Positions 46,983 through 55,485 of a stretch of DNA of 64,000 nt are shown in pieces. Positions within the stretch are counted from its first letter, which is position 1; every line of letters begins with the position of its first letter. The notes beneath the pieces were generated by a model, which saw only the letters and a list, made by a program, of their open reading frames with translations, did not search any database and was not told the DNA's origin. The translations under genes and the position numbers were made by a program. The DNA is from Streptococcus ovuberis (lineage in GTDB: Bacteria > Bacillota > Bacilli > Lactobacillales > Streptococcaceae): NCBI RefSeq assembly GCF_012396585.1, contig NZ_JAAXPR010000004.1:124001-188000 (forward strand), read 5' to 3'.

Positions 46983-47027
46983 AAAATCAGGCTGATTGGC
47001 GTCTTAAAGATTTCCAATCAACCTGAT
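46983..47027 (-). terminator. Terminator upstream of the permease promoter
   Basis: ATCAGGCTGATTGG (46986-46999) pairs with CCAATCAACCTGAT (47014-47027), with one mismatch, and on the minus strand TTTTAT follows. It separates the small ORF and remnant from the permease gene. Confidence 0.75.
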
Positions 47028-47046
47028 AGGTATTTCTTATGACAAC

Positions 47047-47241
47047 TCACGCATTATAGCCCAACAGGAGGATCACTAGATAACAGTATCTCAAGAGGGC
47101 CAATATTACGGTATATAAAATGAACAGATAACGTTTGAAATGCCTTGGAAAGTCTAGTTTTGACTGGTTCTTCACCAAAGCAACCCCCAAACCAATGAAT
47201 GCTATAAAAATAACGGAACTTATTAATTTGAAACTAATCAT
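47047..47241 (-). CDS. 64-residue hydrophobic ORF, doubtful
   Basis: Two probable membrane spans (5-22 and 40-61). The ribosome site is weak, with only GAAAG far upstream. It lies between a dead binding-protein-like start and a terminator. It may be expressed from the upstream promoter or may be chance coding in a deletion scar. Confidence 0.4.
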   Translation of the reverse strand: MISFKLISSVIFIAFIGLGVALVKNQSKLDFPRHFKRYLFILYTVILALLRYCYLVILLLGYNA

Positions 47242-47267
47242 GAGCCGTTAATCAATCTTTCAAAGGG

Positions 47268-47342
47268 TTAAACTGCTGCTAAAGCATCGAAAGTTTTTGA
47301 CCTCACTACTGCGGTGATAGCCAGCAATCATTTTTTCATCAT
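47268..47342 (-). pseudogene. Remnant of an exported binding-protein gene start
   Basis: Minus strand: AAGGAAG ribosome site, then ATG ATG AAA AAA, an immediate TGA, then an in-frame LLAITAVV signal-peptide-like core, ending in TAA 20 codons later. An upstream TATAAT (47391-47396) completes an expression signal. This pattern matches the first codons of an amino acid-binding lipoprotein such as would normally head the permease-ATPase operon. Confidence 0.5.
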
Positions 47343-47451
47343 CGTGTCTTCCTTTCTAAAATCCACTAACCTTATTGAACTGTCATAGTCATTATAACTC
47401 TTTGACGCCAAAATGTAGCCGTTAACATTTTCAAATGATACACGGATAAAG

Positions 47452-47488
47452 AAAATGCATCCAACTCTTTTTGAGCCGCATGCATTTT
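47452..47488 (-). terminator. Hairpin downstream of the DEAD-box gene
   Basis: AAAATGCAT (47452-47460) pairs with ATGCATTTT (47480-47488), with T-rich flanks on both strands. It lies 165 bases after the helicase stop. Confidence 0.6.
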
Positions 47489-47652
47489 TGAAATCTTTCC
47501 TGAAAAATTAGGGGTTAGTCGCAAATTTACTCATCTCCCTGAGAATAGACGGCAAATAACCTCTAAGCAATGGCCCTCCATCTGACATTTTGCTTTCTGA
47601 GAGTTCATTTTCGTCAAGCTGTCCGTGTCTGGCAAAAACGGCTAGGCTTGAG

Positions 47653-48996
47653 CTAAAAGGTTTGGCGCTTAGCCTTGCGCTCTGCTCTTCCTTTAGCACG
47701 CGCCTCAATACGCTTTGTCTTACGACGCTTTTCTTCGACTGCCCACTTAATTTTCTTCTTGTAGCCTGGTTTGATTTTTTTCTTTTTCTTCTTGACCAGA
47801 CCAATCATTTCGATGTCTAGTTTCTCCCGTGTTTTCTCACGGTTGGCTCGGCGATCACGGTCATAACCATCCTGAAACGCTCCATCTTTAACCACCTTTG
47901 GCACAAAGCGGATACCCAATTTTTCTAATTCGCGGATATCACTGTCATCACTGGGCTGATAGAGTGTGATCGCAATCCCTGACAAGCCGTTGCGGCCTGT
48001 CCGGCCCACACGATGAACAAAGAAGGATAAATCTTGTGGAATGGCATCATTAATGACATGACTGACGCCTTCGATATCAATGCCCCGCGCCGCCAAATCC
48101 GTCGCCACGATGTATTGGAATTCCAAGTTTTTCACTTGATTCATGATCCGCTTGCGCTCGCGTGGCGGAATATCCCCGTGAATCTTAGCCACGTGCAAAC
48201 CATTTTCCACCAGATAACGATGCAGATCATCTGCCCGTTCCTTCGTATTGACAAAAATCATAGCCAGATAGGGTTGCATCAGATGGGTTAATTCCAGAAT
48301 CTGAGCATTCTTGTCTCGCCCCTTGGTCGAAATCAGCCAGTTATCAATCGTATCTGCAATAACGGTATGGCTCTTAATCTGCTCTATGACCGGCTGGTTG
48401 AGGTATTTTTTCAAAAATGGTTGCAACTTTTGTGGAATGGTTGCTGAAAAGACTAGGATTTGAACCTGCTTAGGGAGGCTGGCTGCGATTTTATCAACCG
48501 TGTCCAAAAATCCCATATCAAGCGTCATATCTGCCTCGTCAACGACAAATGTCTTAGCCTTGTGGATGGCCAAACCTCCTGATTGAACCAAATCATAGAT
48601 TCGGCCTGGCGTCCCTATCACTACATGTGGCTGGCTACTGGTCAACTTATCGATCTGGCGGAGCTTATCTGTCCCTCCGACATAGTTAACCACTCGGATT
48701 TCCTGTGGAGAATGAGTTGCCAGCTGCTTAGCCGCCTGGTAAATCTGGCTCGCCAATTCACGTGAAGGTGCAGTAATCACAGCCTGGACGTGTTCCAAGT
48801 CTTCATCTAATTGTTCAAAAATAGGGAGTAAGAAAGTATGGGTCTTCCCTGAACCCGTCTTTGACTCTCCTACTAGATCATGTCCCGCTAGGACAATCGG
48901 GATCAGCTTTTCCTGAACCTCTGTAGGCGTCTCAAAGCGTAAATCCTTGAGCGCCTCCTGCAAGTAGGGTTTAAACTTAAATGCTGTAAAATTCAT
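47653..48996 (-). CDS. cshB: DEAD-box RNA helicase, CshB-like
   Basis: 447 residues. Motif I SKTGSGKTHT, Ia APSREL, II VDEADMTLD, III FSAT, VI HRVGRTGR. The C-terminal tail (about 385-447) is strongly basic (KKKKKKIKPGYKKKIK) for RNA binding. Such proteins help ribosome assembly and mRNA turnover, notably in the cold. It is placed next to mraY as in other streptococci. CshB is the closest name, though paralogue identity is not certain. Confidence 0.88.
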   Translation of the reverse strand: MNFTAFKFKPYLQEALKDLRFETPTEVQEKLIPIVLAGHDLVGESKTGSGKTHTFLLPIFEQLDEDLEHVQAVITAPSRELASQIYQAAKQLATHSPQEIRVVNYVGGTDKLRQIDKLTSSQPHVVIGTPGRIYDLVQSGGLAIHKAKTFVVDEADMTLDMGFLDTVDKIAASLPKQVQILVFSATIPQKLQPFLKKYLNQPVIEQIKSHTVIADTIDNWLISTKGRDKNAQILELTHLMQPYLAMIFVNTKERADDLHRYLVENGLHVAKIHGDIPPRERKRIMNQVKNLEFQYIVATDLAARGIDIEGVSHVINDAIPQDLSFFVHRVGRTGRNGLSGIAITLYQPSDDSDIRELEKLGIRFVPKVVKDGAFQDGYDRDRRANREKTREKLDIEMIGLVKKKKKKIKPGYKKKIKWAVEEKRRKTKRIEARAKGRAERKAKRQTF

Positions 48997-49310
48997 TATA
49001 CGCCTCGTTTCTACTTCCTTATATTATACTATCAGCGCTCGACCAAAGACAAATGCCCTAAAGCCCCTTGCCTTAAATCCAGCTAGCTCTCTGCCTTCAA
49101 CCGGTCAGTGCTTTGCCACTCTCTTGCTCAAAAGCATCTTGATTGCCCCATTCCATCAAATACTTCGCTATCTTCTATAGAGCCTTTTCAGAAGCATGCT
49201 ACTACCCCTTGATACTAGCGTTGATGAAGCAAGGCCCCTGTTCAGCTGGTCCCCGTTCGCAGGCTAACTCTGTCAGACTGCCAGCATTTCTTGCACGCTA
49301 TTATCAGAAA
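48997..49310. other. Intergenic gap between the helicase and mraY
   Basis: Holds the helicase promoter (TATAAT, minus, 49023-49028). The rest shows no gene or clear hairpin. Confidence 0.6.
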
Positions 49311-50300
49311 TTAAAGGTAAAGGATCACAAGGGTCAAAAGGCTCATCACCACTCCCAATCCCCAAAGGAAGAAATCCACCTGCCATTCCGTCCAGGGCCG
49401 ACCGTTCCCAGAGAGCCCTCCAAGTTCCAAATGATGATGGAAAGGCGTCATCCGAAAAATTCGGCGCCCTTCGCCATACTTTTTCTTCGTGTGCTTAAAG
49501 TAGGCCACTTGCAACATAACCGAAGCGGTCTCAATCACATAAACCAATCCGATAAGGAGCAAGGTCCATTCTTGATGAAGGGCGATAGAAATAGCCGCCA
49601 GCATTCCACCAAGCGCTAGGGAACCTACGTCTCCCATGAATACCTTGGCAGGCTTTTTATTGAAAACAAAGAATCCCAACAAGGCGCCAATCATAATCCC
49701 TATGACGATTAAGAGATCCAACTGACTTTGTTTGTAAGCAATGACCCCATAAGCAAGTAAGCTAATCACTACCGAAATTGACGACAAACCATCAATCCCG
49801 TCGGTCAGATTGACCGCATTGGAAAAACCAATCAACCAAAAGAGAACGAAAAAGATGTAGAGCCAGCCCAGCTGGATGTCATAGCCAAAGACATTGAGCA
49901 AACCACTTCCAGAATGGTTAATATGGGCCAGGTAGAAAATTAAACCACCGACGAGTTGGAGAACTAATTTCTGTTTGGGATTCAATCCTTCATTGATCTG
50001 CTTAAAGACCTTCAAAAAATCATCCAAAAATCCAATCAAACCATAAAGAAACAGGATAAAAAGGATACCATAAGTGGACCAGCTTGCCTGCGTGATCAAG
50101 GCAAAGATCAAACCTAGACTCAAGGCAACCAGTAAAAAGACTGTCCCCCCCATAGTCGGTGTTCCTGCTTTAGCCTGATGTTGCTTAACATCCTCATGCA
50201 TCTGCTGACCACCAATTTTAGCCTTTTGGTAGGTTTTTATGAAAATTGGCATGCCTATAATCGTTAGGGCAAAAGCCAAGAAACTCCCCATAAGTATCAT
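49311..50300 (-). CDS. mraY: Phospho-N-acetylmuramoyl-pentapeptide transferase
   Basis: 329 residues with ten membrane spans. It forms lipid I on undecaprenyl phosphate. Catalytic Asp-rich loops [12 protein letters not shown] and [12 protein letters not shown], and the HHHLE motif near the C-terminus ([11 protein letters not shown]), are all present. Last gene of rsmH-ftsL-pbpX-mraY, seven bases after pbpX. Confidence 0.96.
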   Translation of the reverse strand: MILMGSFLAFALTIIGMPIFIKTYQKAKIGGQQMHEDVKQHQAKAGTPTMGGTVFLLVALSLGLIFALITQASWSTYGILFILFLYGLIGFLDDFLKVFKQINEGLNPKQKLVLQLVGGLIFYLAHINHSGSGLLNVFGYDIQLGWLYIFFVLFWLIGFSNAVNLTDGIDGLSSISVVISLLAYGVIAYKQSQLDLLIVIGIMIGALLGFFVFNKKPAKVFMGDVGSLALGGMLAAISIALHQEWTLLLIGLVYVIETASVMLQVAYFKHTKKKYGEGRRIFRMTPFHHHLELGGLSGNGRPWTEWQVDFFLWGLGVVMSLLTLVILYL

Positions 50301-50307
50301 AAGTCCA

Positions 50308-52557
50308 TTAATCTCCTAGCGTTACTGTCATTTTTGTTAGTTTTTCAGTTTCTGTTTCCGGTTTAACACTTTGTTTGATAACCCTACTACCTGTCCCTTT
50401 ATAGGTAACCGTAATCCCTGACCATTCTTCAAACTGTTTGACTTCTGCTTCTGACCAACCATAAAGATCCGGCATTGTTTTGAGATTACCTGTCCAAAGC
50501 AGAATCCGTTGATTAGCAGGGACATTGGTTCCCGGCTTGATAGAGCTATCTTCAATCTCATTGGTTGAGCCGATGACAACAGGATGAACCAGATGTCTTC
50601 TAAGTTCAGCAGCCGTTTCACCTGGAGCTCGGCCAATCAGGTTTGGCAGTTTGTATTTTGTCTCTCCCTCAACATCATCTAAAATCATTGTTGGATTCGT
50701 GAGGTTTAGCATATCTTTCATTCGTACTGCTTCTTCCAAAACAGGATTGACCACGTCCATCCAAAAGAGGGGACTCCAATGTTCTGGTTGTTGCAAGGTT
50801 ACATACATGATAAAGTCAGGATTCTCAGACGGGTACATGGCAACGACAGAGTTAATGGTAGCATTTTCTCCTTCAATATAGCCCGAACCGTCTTCCTTAG
50901 CGATCTGAGCAGTCCCTGACTTAACCGCTGCTGGCACACCATTGACTTGGATAATGGCCCCTGTCTCTGATGAATACAAGGTCCCATTGTAAGGATCCGT
51001 CCCTACTGTCACCATATACTGCAAGGTTTGATCAGCAGCCTGCTCTGAAACAGGCTTTCCAACCACTTCCCGACTGCCCTTACGGGCTGTCCGGGTATTC
51101 GGATCATAAGTCGCTGCGATAAATTTCGGCGTCAAAAGCTCCCCTTTATTCGCGATAGCCGAGAAAGCCTTTAACATTTGAACCTGAGTGACCGAAATCC
51201 CGTGACCAAAGGCTGATGTCCCTATCGTCACCTGGTTATCTCGGTTGAGCTGTCCAAAGCTCTCATTATTCATGCCAAATCGCGTTGGTAAACCAAAATC
51301 AAATTGGCTCAGGTAATTAAGCCAGAGTTGATCCCCCATAGCTTGTTGCAAAATCAACATGGCTATGTTAGAGGAATGGGCAAATCCTTGAGCAAGATTC
51401 ATATAACGCCCTTCTGACAAGCCCATATTGACATCCCAGTCCCTAATCACCGTATCAATCAGCGTATAACTGGCATTATTATAATAGTAGGTTGGGTCAA
51501 ACTTGCCAGAATCAATACCAGCAGCCAGAGTCACCACCTTAAGCGTAGAGCCTGGTTCGTATTGGTGCTGGTAGAGGGTGTTTTTCCAATCCAGTGAATC
51601 ATTAACCCCTTCCTTAGTATCCGCATCAAAGGTCGGACGCTGGGTCGTCGCTAAAATTTCCCCTGTCTTGGCTGCAACGATAGTCGCACTGGCCAAGACT
51701 CCGTTGGCTTTTTCCTGGAAAATGTCCATATTGGTTTCAAGATAGGACTGTAAGGGAGCAGATAGGGTTGTATAAACATCTTGTCCATCCACAATTTTCT
51801 GGGTCACCGTCTCTGTCCCAGGTTTGATCACACCGGATGCGGTCTTTTCGTAAGTGATGATCCCATCTTTACCAGACAATAGCTTGTTCAAATCATTTTC
51901 CAGCCCGGATTGGCCTACAATAGACTGGCTACCATCCTGATTATCCTCTAAGGTTGTTAAGCCAATAAAATGCGAGGCAAAGACCCCATTTGGGTAGAGG
52001 CGACCCGGACTAGCGGTAAAACCTATCCCAGTGACGCCAACTTCCTCGAATGCCAGCTCCAATTCTACCTTTTTACTATAGGAAATATTGTTTCCCTTCG
52101 GTCCAAAAGCGACCTGGTATTTATCCTTTAGTTTCAGCTGATCTTTAACAAAACCTTCTTCTAATTCCAGTTTTTCAGCCAAAATCCTTGCCACATCGTC
52201 ATACTGTTCCGCCTGGATAAAGAGTTTTTCTCCTTTAGCAGAGACATATTCTTTACTAAGAATAGCATAGATGCTGTACGTTGTTGAATCTTCTGCAATA
52301 GCTGTTCCGTTTCGGTCATAAATCGTTCCCCGTTTGGCTTGGACAGTCACAGTTGTCTGATGGCGCTCAGCCGCCAAAGTCTTCAAATCCTGACCAAACT
52401 TCTTACCCGTGATGATAATCAGCGCAAAATTAGTCAGGAAAACTAGGAACAACAAAACAGACAAAAGGCTCAACGACACTCCGACACGTTTGCGATTATA
52501 GGCTGGACTTCGCCTTCCAGACAAGGCGTAACTCAACAGTTTCCGACGCTTACTCAT
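50308..52557 (-). CDS. pbpX: Penicillin-binding protein 2x
   Basis: 749 residues. The division transpeptidase that crosslinks septal wall. One N-terminal span (29-50) is followed by a dimerisation domain, then the transpeptidase with Ser337 in STLK, SSN at 395-397 and KSGT at 546-549, and two PASTA modules at about 630-749. Motif positions agree with pneumococcal PBP2x. The active-site tetrad is STLK rather than the pneumococcal STMK. Between ftsL and mraY in the division cluster. Confidence 0.96.
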   Translation of the reverse strand: MSKRRKLLSYALSGRRSPAYNRKRVGVSLSLLSVLLFLVFLTNFALIIITGKKFGQDLKTLAAERHQTTVTVQAKRGTIYDRNGTAIAEDSTTYSIYAILSKEYVSAKGEKLFIQAEQYDDVARILAEKLELEEGFVKDQLKLKDKYQVAFGPKGNNISYSKKVELELAFEEVGVTGIGFTASPGRLYPNGVFASHFIGLTTLEDNQDGSQSIVGQSGLENDLNKLLSGKDGIITYEKTASGVIKPGTETVTQKIVDGQDVYTTLSAPLQSYLETNMDIFQEKANGVLASATIVAAKTGEILATTQRPTFDADTKEGVNDSLDWKNTLYQHQYEPGSTLKVVTLAAGIDSGKFDPTYYYNNASYTLIDTVIRDWDVNMGLSEGRYMNLAQGFAHSSNIAMLILQQAMGDQLWLNYLSQFDFGLPTRFGMNNESFGQLNRDNQVTIGTSAFGHGISVTQVQMLKAFSAIANKGELLTPKFIAATYDPNTRTARKGSREVVGKPVSEQAADQTLQYMVTVGTDPYNGTLYSSETGAIIQVNGVPAAVKSGTAQIAKEDGSGYIEGENATINSVVAMYPSENPDFIMYVTLQQPEHWSPLFWMDVVNPVLEEAVRMKDMLNLTNPTMILDDVEGETKYKLPNLIGRAPGETAAELRRHLVHPVVIGSTNEIEDSSIKPGTNVPANQRILLWTGNLKTMPDLYGWSEAEVKQFEEWSGITVTYKGTGSRVIKQSVKPETETEKLTKMTVTLGD

Positions 52558-52568
52558 CTTTCATTTCC

Positions 52569-52898
52569 CTATTCTCCTGGAATCCCAGTATTTTCCTTTT
52601 TGAGGCTTAAGCCAGCTTCATTAGCGATTTCCATTAGGCGATTGTAACGGGTCAATTCATTGACTGCTTGCTTGGCCTCATCATACTCCAATTGCTTGCG
52701 ATCAATCTCCGTCTGAACAGTAGTCATTGCTGATTGGAGCTGCAAGAGTTGGGTCTGCATATAGATAATGCTGACTGCAAGAATAACCGCTGTCAAAACA
52801 ATGCTCCCATAAAAAGCTTTTTCAACACCTGAAAAGGTCTTAACCCGTTCTCGAATCAAATGATCCAAGGCCTGTTTTTGCTCATCTTCTCTTGCCAT
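52569..52898 (-). CDS. ftsL: Cell division protein FtsL
   Basis: 109 residues from the ATG at 52898 (MAREDEQKQALDHL), which follows AAAGGAGATAGC. The earlier in-frame start overlaps the rsmH coding region. Cytoplasmic N-terminus, one membrane span (about 38-58) and an extracytoplasmic coiled coil (60-98). It joins DivIC and DivIB at the septum. Typical poorly conserved FtsL identified by size, topology and position. Confidence 0.92.
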   Translation of the reverse strand: MAREDEQKQALDHLIRERVKTFSGVEKAFYGSIVLTAVILAVSIIYMQTQLLQLQSAMTTVQTEIDRKQLEYDEAKQAVNELTRYNRLMEIANEAGLSLKKENTGIPGE

Positions 52899-52914
52899 GC
52901 TATCTCCTTTGCTG

Positions 52915-53859
52915 TCATATTTTGCGGGCAATCCGTAATTTTGCCGAATGGGCTCGATTGTTGCGAGCCAATTCTTCCTCGCTCGGCAAAATTGGCTTAC
53001 GATTAACTAATGCCAAGGTCGGTTTCAATTCAGCAGGTAAGACCGGCAAGCCTTTTGGCACTGTCACTGTGGATTTTTCCTTAAAAAGCTGCTTGGTCAA
53101 ACGGTCTTCCAAGGAATGGAAGGTAATGACTGAAATCCGCCCGTCTTCGGATAGAAGGTCAATGGCCTGAGCTAAAGACGCCTCTGCTGCGCCTAGCTCA
53201 TCATTCACCGCTATTCGGATAGCCTGGAAAATTTGCTTAGCAGGATGCCCTTTTTTCTTGAGTTCTTTTACCGGCTTGGCTGATTTGATTAACTCAGCCA
53301 GCTCTGTCGTTGTCTCGATTGGCTTGATGGCGCGTTGTTGCTCAATTTTTCGGGCAATTTGCTTGGAAAATTTGTCCTCACCATAACGGAAAAAAATCTT
53401 CACCAGTTCCTGAAAATCATACTCATTTACGACATGGTAGGCTGTCAAGGACTGACTTTGATCCATCCGCATATCTAACGGTGCATCCAGCTTATAGGAA
53501 AAACCCCTTTGCCGCTCATCCAGCTGAGGACTGGACACCCCCAAGTCATAGCAAATCCCATCAATGCGAGTAACACCATGTTTAGCCAACTCTTCTTTTA
53601 GATAACGGAAATTAGCTTTAATAAAGGTTACCTGCCCTTTTACAATGTAGGGAGCCAGCCTTACCTGAGCATGGTCAATAGCGGTCTGGTCCTGGTCAAA
53701 CGCATAGAGGTGGCCCTTAGGACCAAGCTTTGACAAGAGATACTGGCTATGACCAGCTCCCCCCAAGGTCGCATCCACATAAATCCCATCAGGTTTTACG
53801 TTTAACCCATCAACCGTTTCCTGCAACAATACTGTTTCATGATTAAATGCATCTATCAT
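52915..53859 (-). CDS. rsmH: 16S rRNA (cytosine-1402-N4)-methyltransferase
   Basis: 314 residues. SAM-binding [14 protein letters not shown] at about 31-44, then [11 protein letters not shown] and the late [11 protein letters not shown]. It methylates C1402 in the ribosomal P site. First gene of the division/wall cluster. The start fits the family N-terminus ([10 protein letters not shown]). There is almost no ribosome site, and the -10 is only nine bases away. Confidence 0.95.
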   Translation of the reverse strand: MIDAFNHETVLLQETVDGLNVKPDGIYVDATLGGAGHSQYLLSKLGPKGHLYAFDQDQTAIDHAQVRLAPYIVKGQVTFIKANFRYLKEELAKHGVTRIDGICYDLGVSSPQLDERQRGFSYKLDAPLDMRMDQSQSLTAYHVVNEYDFQELVKIFFRYGEDKFSKQIARKIEQQRAIKPIETTTELAELIKSAKPVKELKKKGHPAKQIFQAIRIAVNDELGAAEASLAQAIDLLSEDGRISVITFHSLEDRLTKQLFKEKSTVTVPKGLPVLPAELKPTLALVNRKPILPSEEELARNNRAHSAKLRIARKI

Positions 53860-53868
53860 ATCTTATCT

Positions 53869-53877
53869 ATTGTACCA
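53869..53877 (-). promoter_or_regulatory. Extended -10 promoter of rsmH-ftsL-pbpX-mraY
   Basis: On the minus strand TGGTACAAT at 53869-53877. The ATG at 53859 falls about nine bases past the hexamer, implying a leader of only a few bases. Confidence 0.6.
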
Positions 53878-54089
53878 TAAATTTCTATAAAGAGAGGGTT
53901 TGAGCCCAAAAGAACTATTCCCGTCGTTCCTATTTTTTCGGGTTAGGTGTTTAAATTGTGCACAAAGAGGCAACTAATACCCCTTTGAGCGGTGCTTTTT
54001 TCCCTTTCCAATCCAAGGTAGCGTTGTGTGCTTAAACGTTAAAAAGAGTGCATTAAGTCCTTCAATTTTGAGTTACTTTTTAACCAATA

Positions 54090-55279
54090 CAGCTAGCTAA
54101 TGGTGTCCGTTGACCGACCTGACATTTTGCTAAGGCAAACCCTATACGTCTAAAAAACTCATGGCAATGCCCAGACGCATCTTCTTGAAATCACATATGG
54201 GATGCGTCTCCAGTCAAAAATCACGGTCTAGCCGACCATCCACCCACTCGATAGCTGTGCGCTTCTTGTATCAACGCTTGAACGTTTGACTGTCTCTGGC
54301 AACCTGGTTAAAGATAATGGGGGTCTACAGAACGCTTTCAGCGGAAAAGCTAATCATCTTCATACCTAGGATGACCCCCTAGCGTAAACTATCGCAGGAC
54401 CTACCACACACCTTCTAAAGGAGTTGAATGGCCTCTCCTCGATTGTCCACACAGAGCACCTCACCTGACTGATTATAAATGATGTCCGTATCTCAATGCT
54501 GTCTCGATTGCTCTCCTTGTTATCTGTGGGGGTCATCGATAAAGGGGAAGATATCGTCTCTTCCAGAAGACTTTGAAGCGGAAAACCACTATAGCCAGCA
54601 TCCACTATCGGATATTGGGTCCGATCGATCGTCGTCTGATGTGCGTTTCAACTGAGTCGCTTGGCTACTGTTAGCTCTCCTATTGAAGCAGGTGCTACTT
54701 CCCAAGCAACTGGGAATTCATAAGACGCATCAACCATTAGATGACAGCGAAAACCCTAGTGGATTTCCTTAGTGACTCTCACATTTGGATGATGGCGCTC
54801 TTTGATGGTGACATCAGCTTCTCGATCTGACCACTTGTTTTTACGGATTTTCTTGCCGTAGGCTGCCCCATAGCTATCGATAAAGGTTCCATCCAAAGCA
54901 AAATCCCAGATAAAATCCAGTCTTCCATATCAGGATAAACGTCCTCTAGGTCCTGAATAAAGTGAGAACAAGCCGATTTTGAGGGCGCATAGACCATCTT
55001 GACGGTACCCATTCTTCTGTTTAACCCCATGCCTTTCAAACCCACAGGCTTGGCGCAGTTGGCTATTCATGTTCAACTGTCGGATGAACGATTGGTCTGT
55101 TTGGAGTTGGAGGACGAGTTTAGCCACATAGGCCACAAAGTAGGCATGACATTATGATCGTGACAACCTTGTTTGCGTTTTACTTCCAGACGGTGCAATA
55201 TAGCCGTTTCAGGAGGTTCATCTAAGGCCATCAACAATTTTTCCAAATCTCCCAGTTCATGTTCTTCAAAGAGATTCAT
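54090..55279 (-). pseudogene. Decayed transposase (DUF772/DDE type), several frameshifts
   Basis: Consecutive minus-strand fragments in changing frames rebuild one transposase: MNLFEEHELGDLEKLLMALD at 55279, then KLVLQLQTDQSFIRQLNMNS, then FIQDLEDVYPDMEDWI, then GTFIDSYGAAYGKKIRK, then PVAWEVAPASIGE and DAGYSGFP. It ends near 54150-54260 with KKRTAIEWVDGRLDRDF and LKKMRL-like residues. At least four frameshifts and internal stops make it inactive. Similar in outline to IS1182/IS4-type transposases. It fills the gap between rsmH and the YfhO gene. No clear terminal inverted repeats were found. Confidence 0.82.
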
Positions 55280-55361
55280 TTAGGTTATCATTTTCATAGC
55301 GAGACTTCAGGAATAGATATATTCACACTAACTATTATAACGCCTTGACGTTTGATTGAGG

Positions 55362-55414
55362 GTCACAAAAGGGAAAAATCGCTACATTTTGTGGCGATTT
55401 TTCCCTTTTGTGAC
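55362..55414. terminator. Perfect 21-base-stem hairpin after the YfhO gene
   Basis: The left arm 55362-55382 and right arm 55394-55414 are exact inverse complements with an 11-base loop. The stem contains GGGAAAAATCGC against GCGATTTTTCCC, followed by TTTT on either strand, so it can act as a bidirectional terminator. Its length and perfection are unusual, and it abuts the 5-prime side of the dead transposase. Confidence 0.7.
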
Positions 55415-55485
55415 TATCTGAATGCTTCTGGACTTGATGTGAACAGCAACGTGAATGGTGCAGACAAGCTCCTTTTTAGCTTTTA

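Noticed and set aside
47508..47804. 98-codon minus-strand frame overlapping the helicase end
   Set aside because: It lies in another frame of the basic helicase tail and mirrors its Lys/Arg codons.
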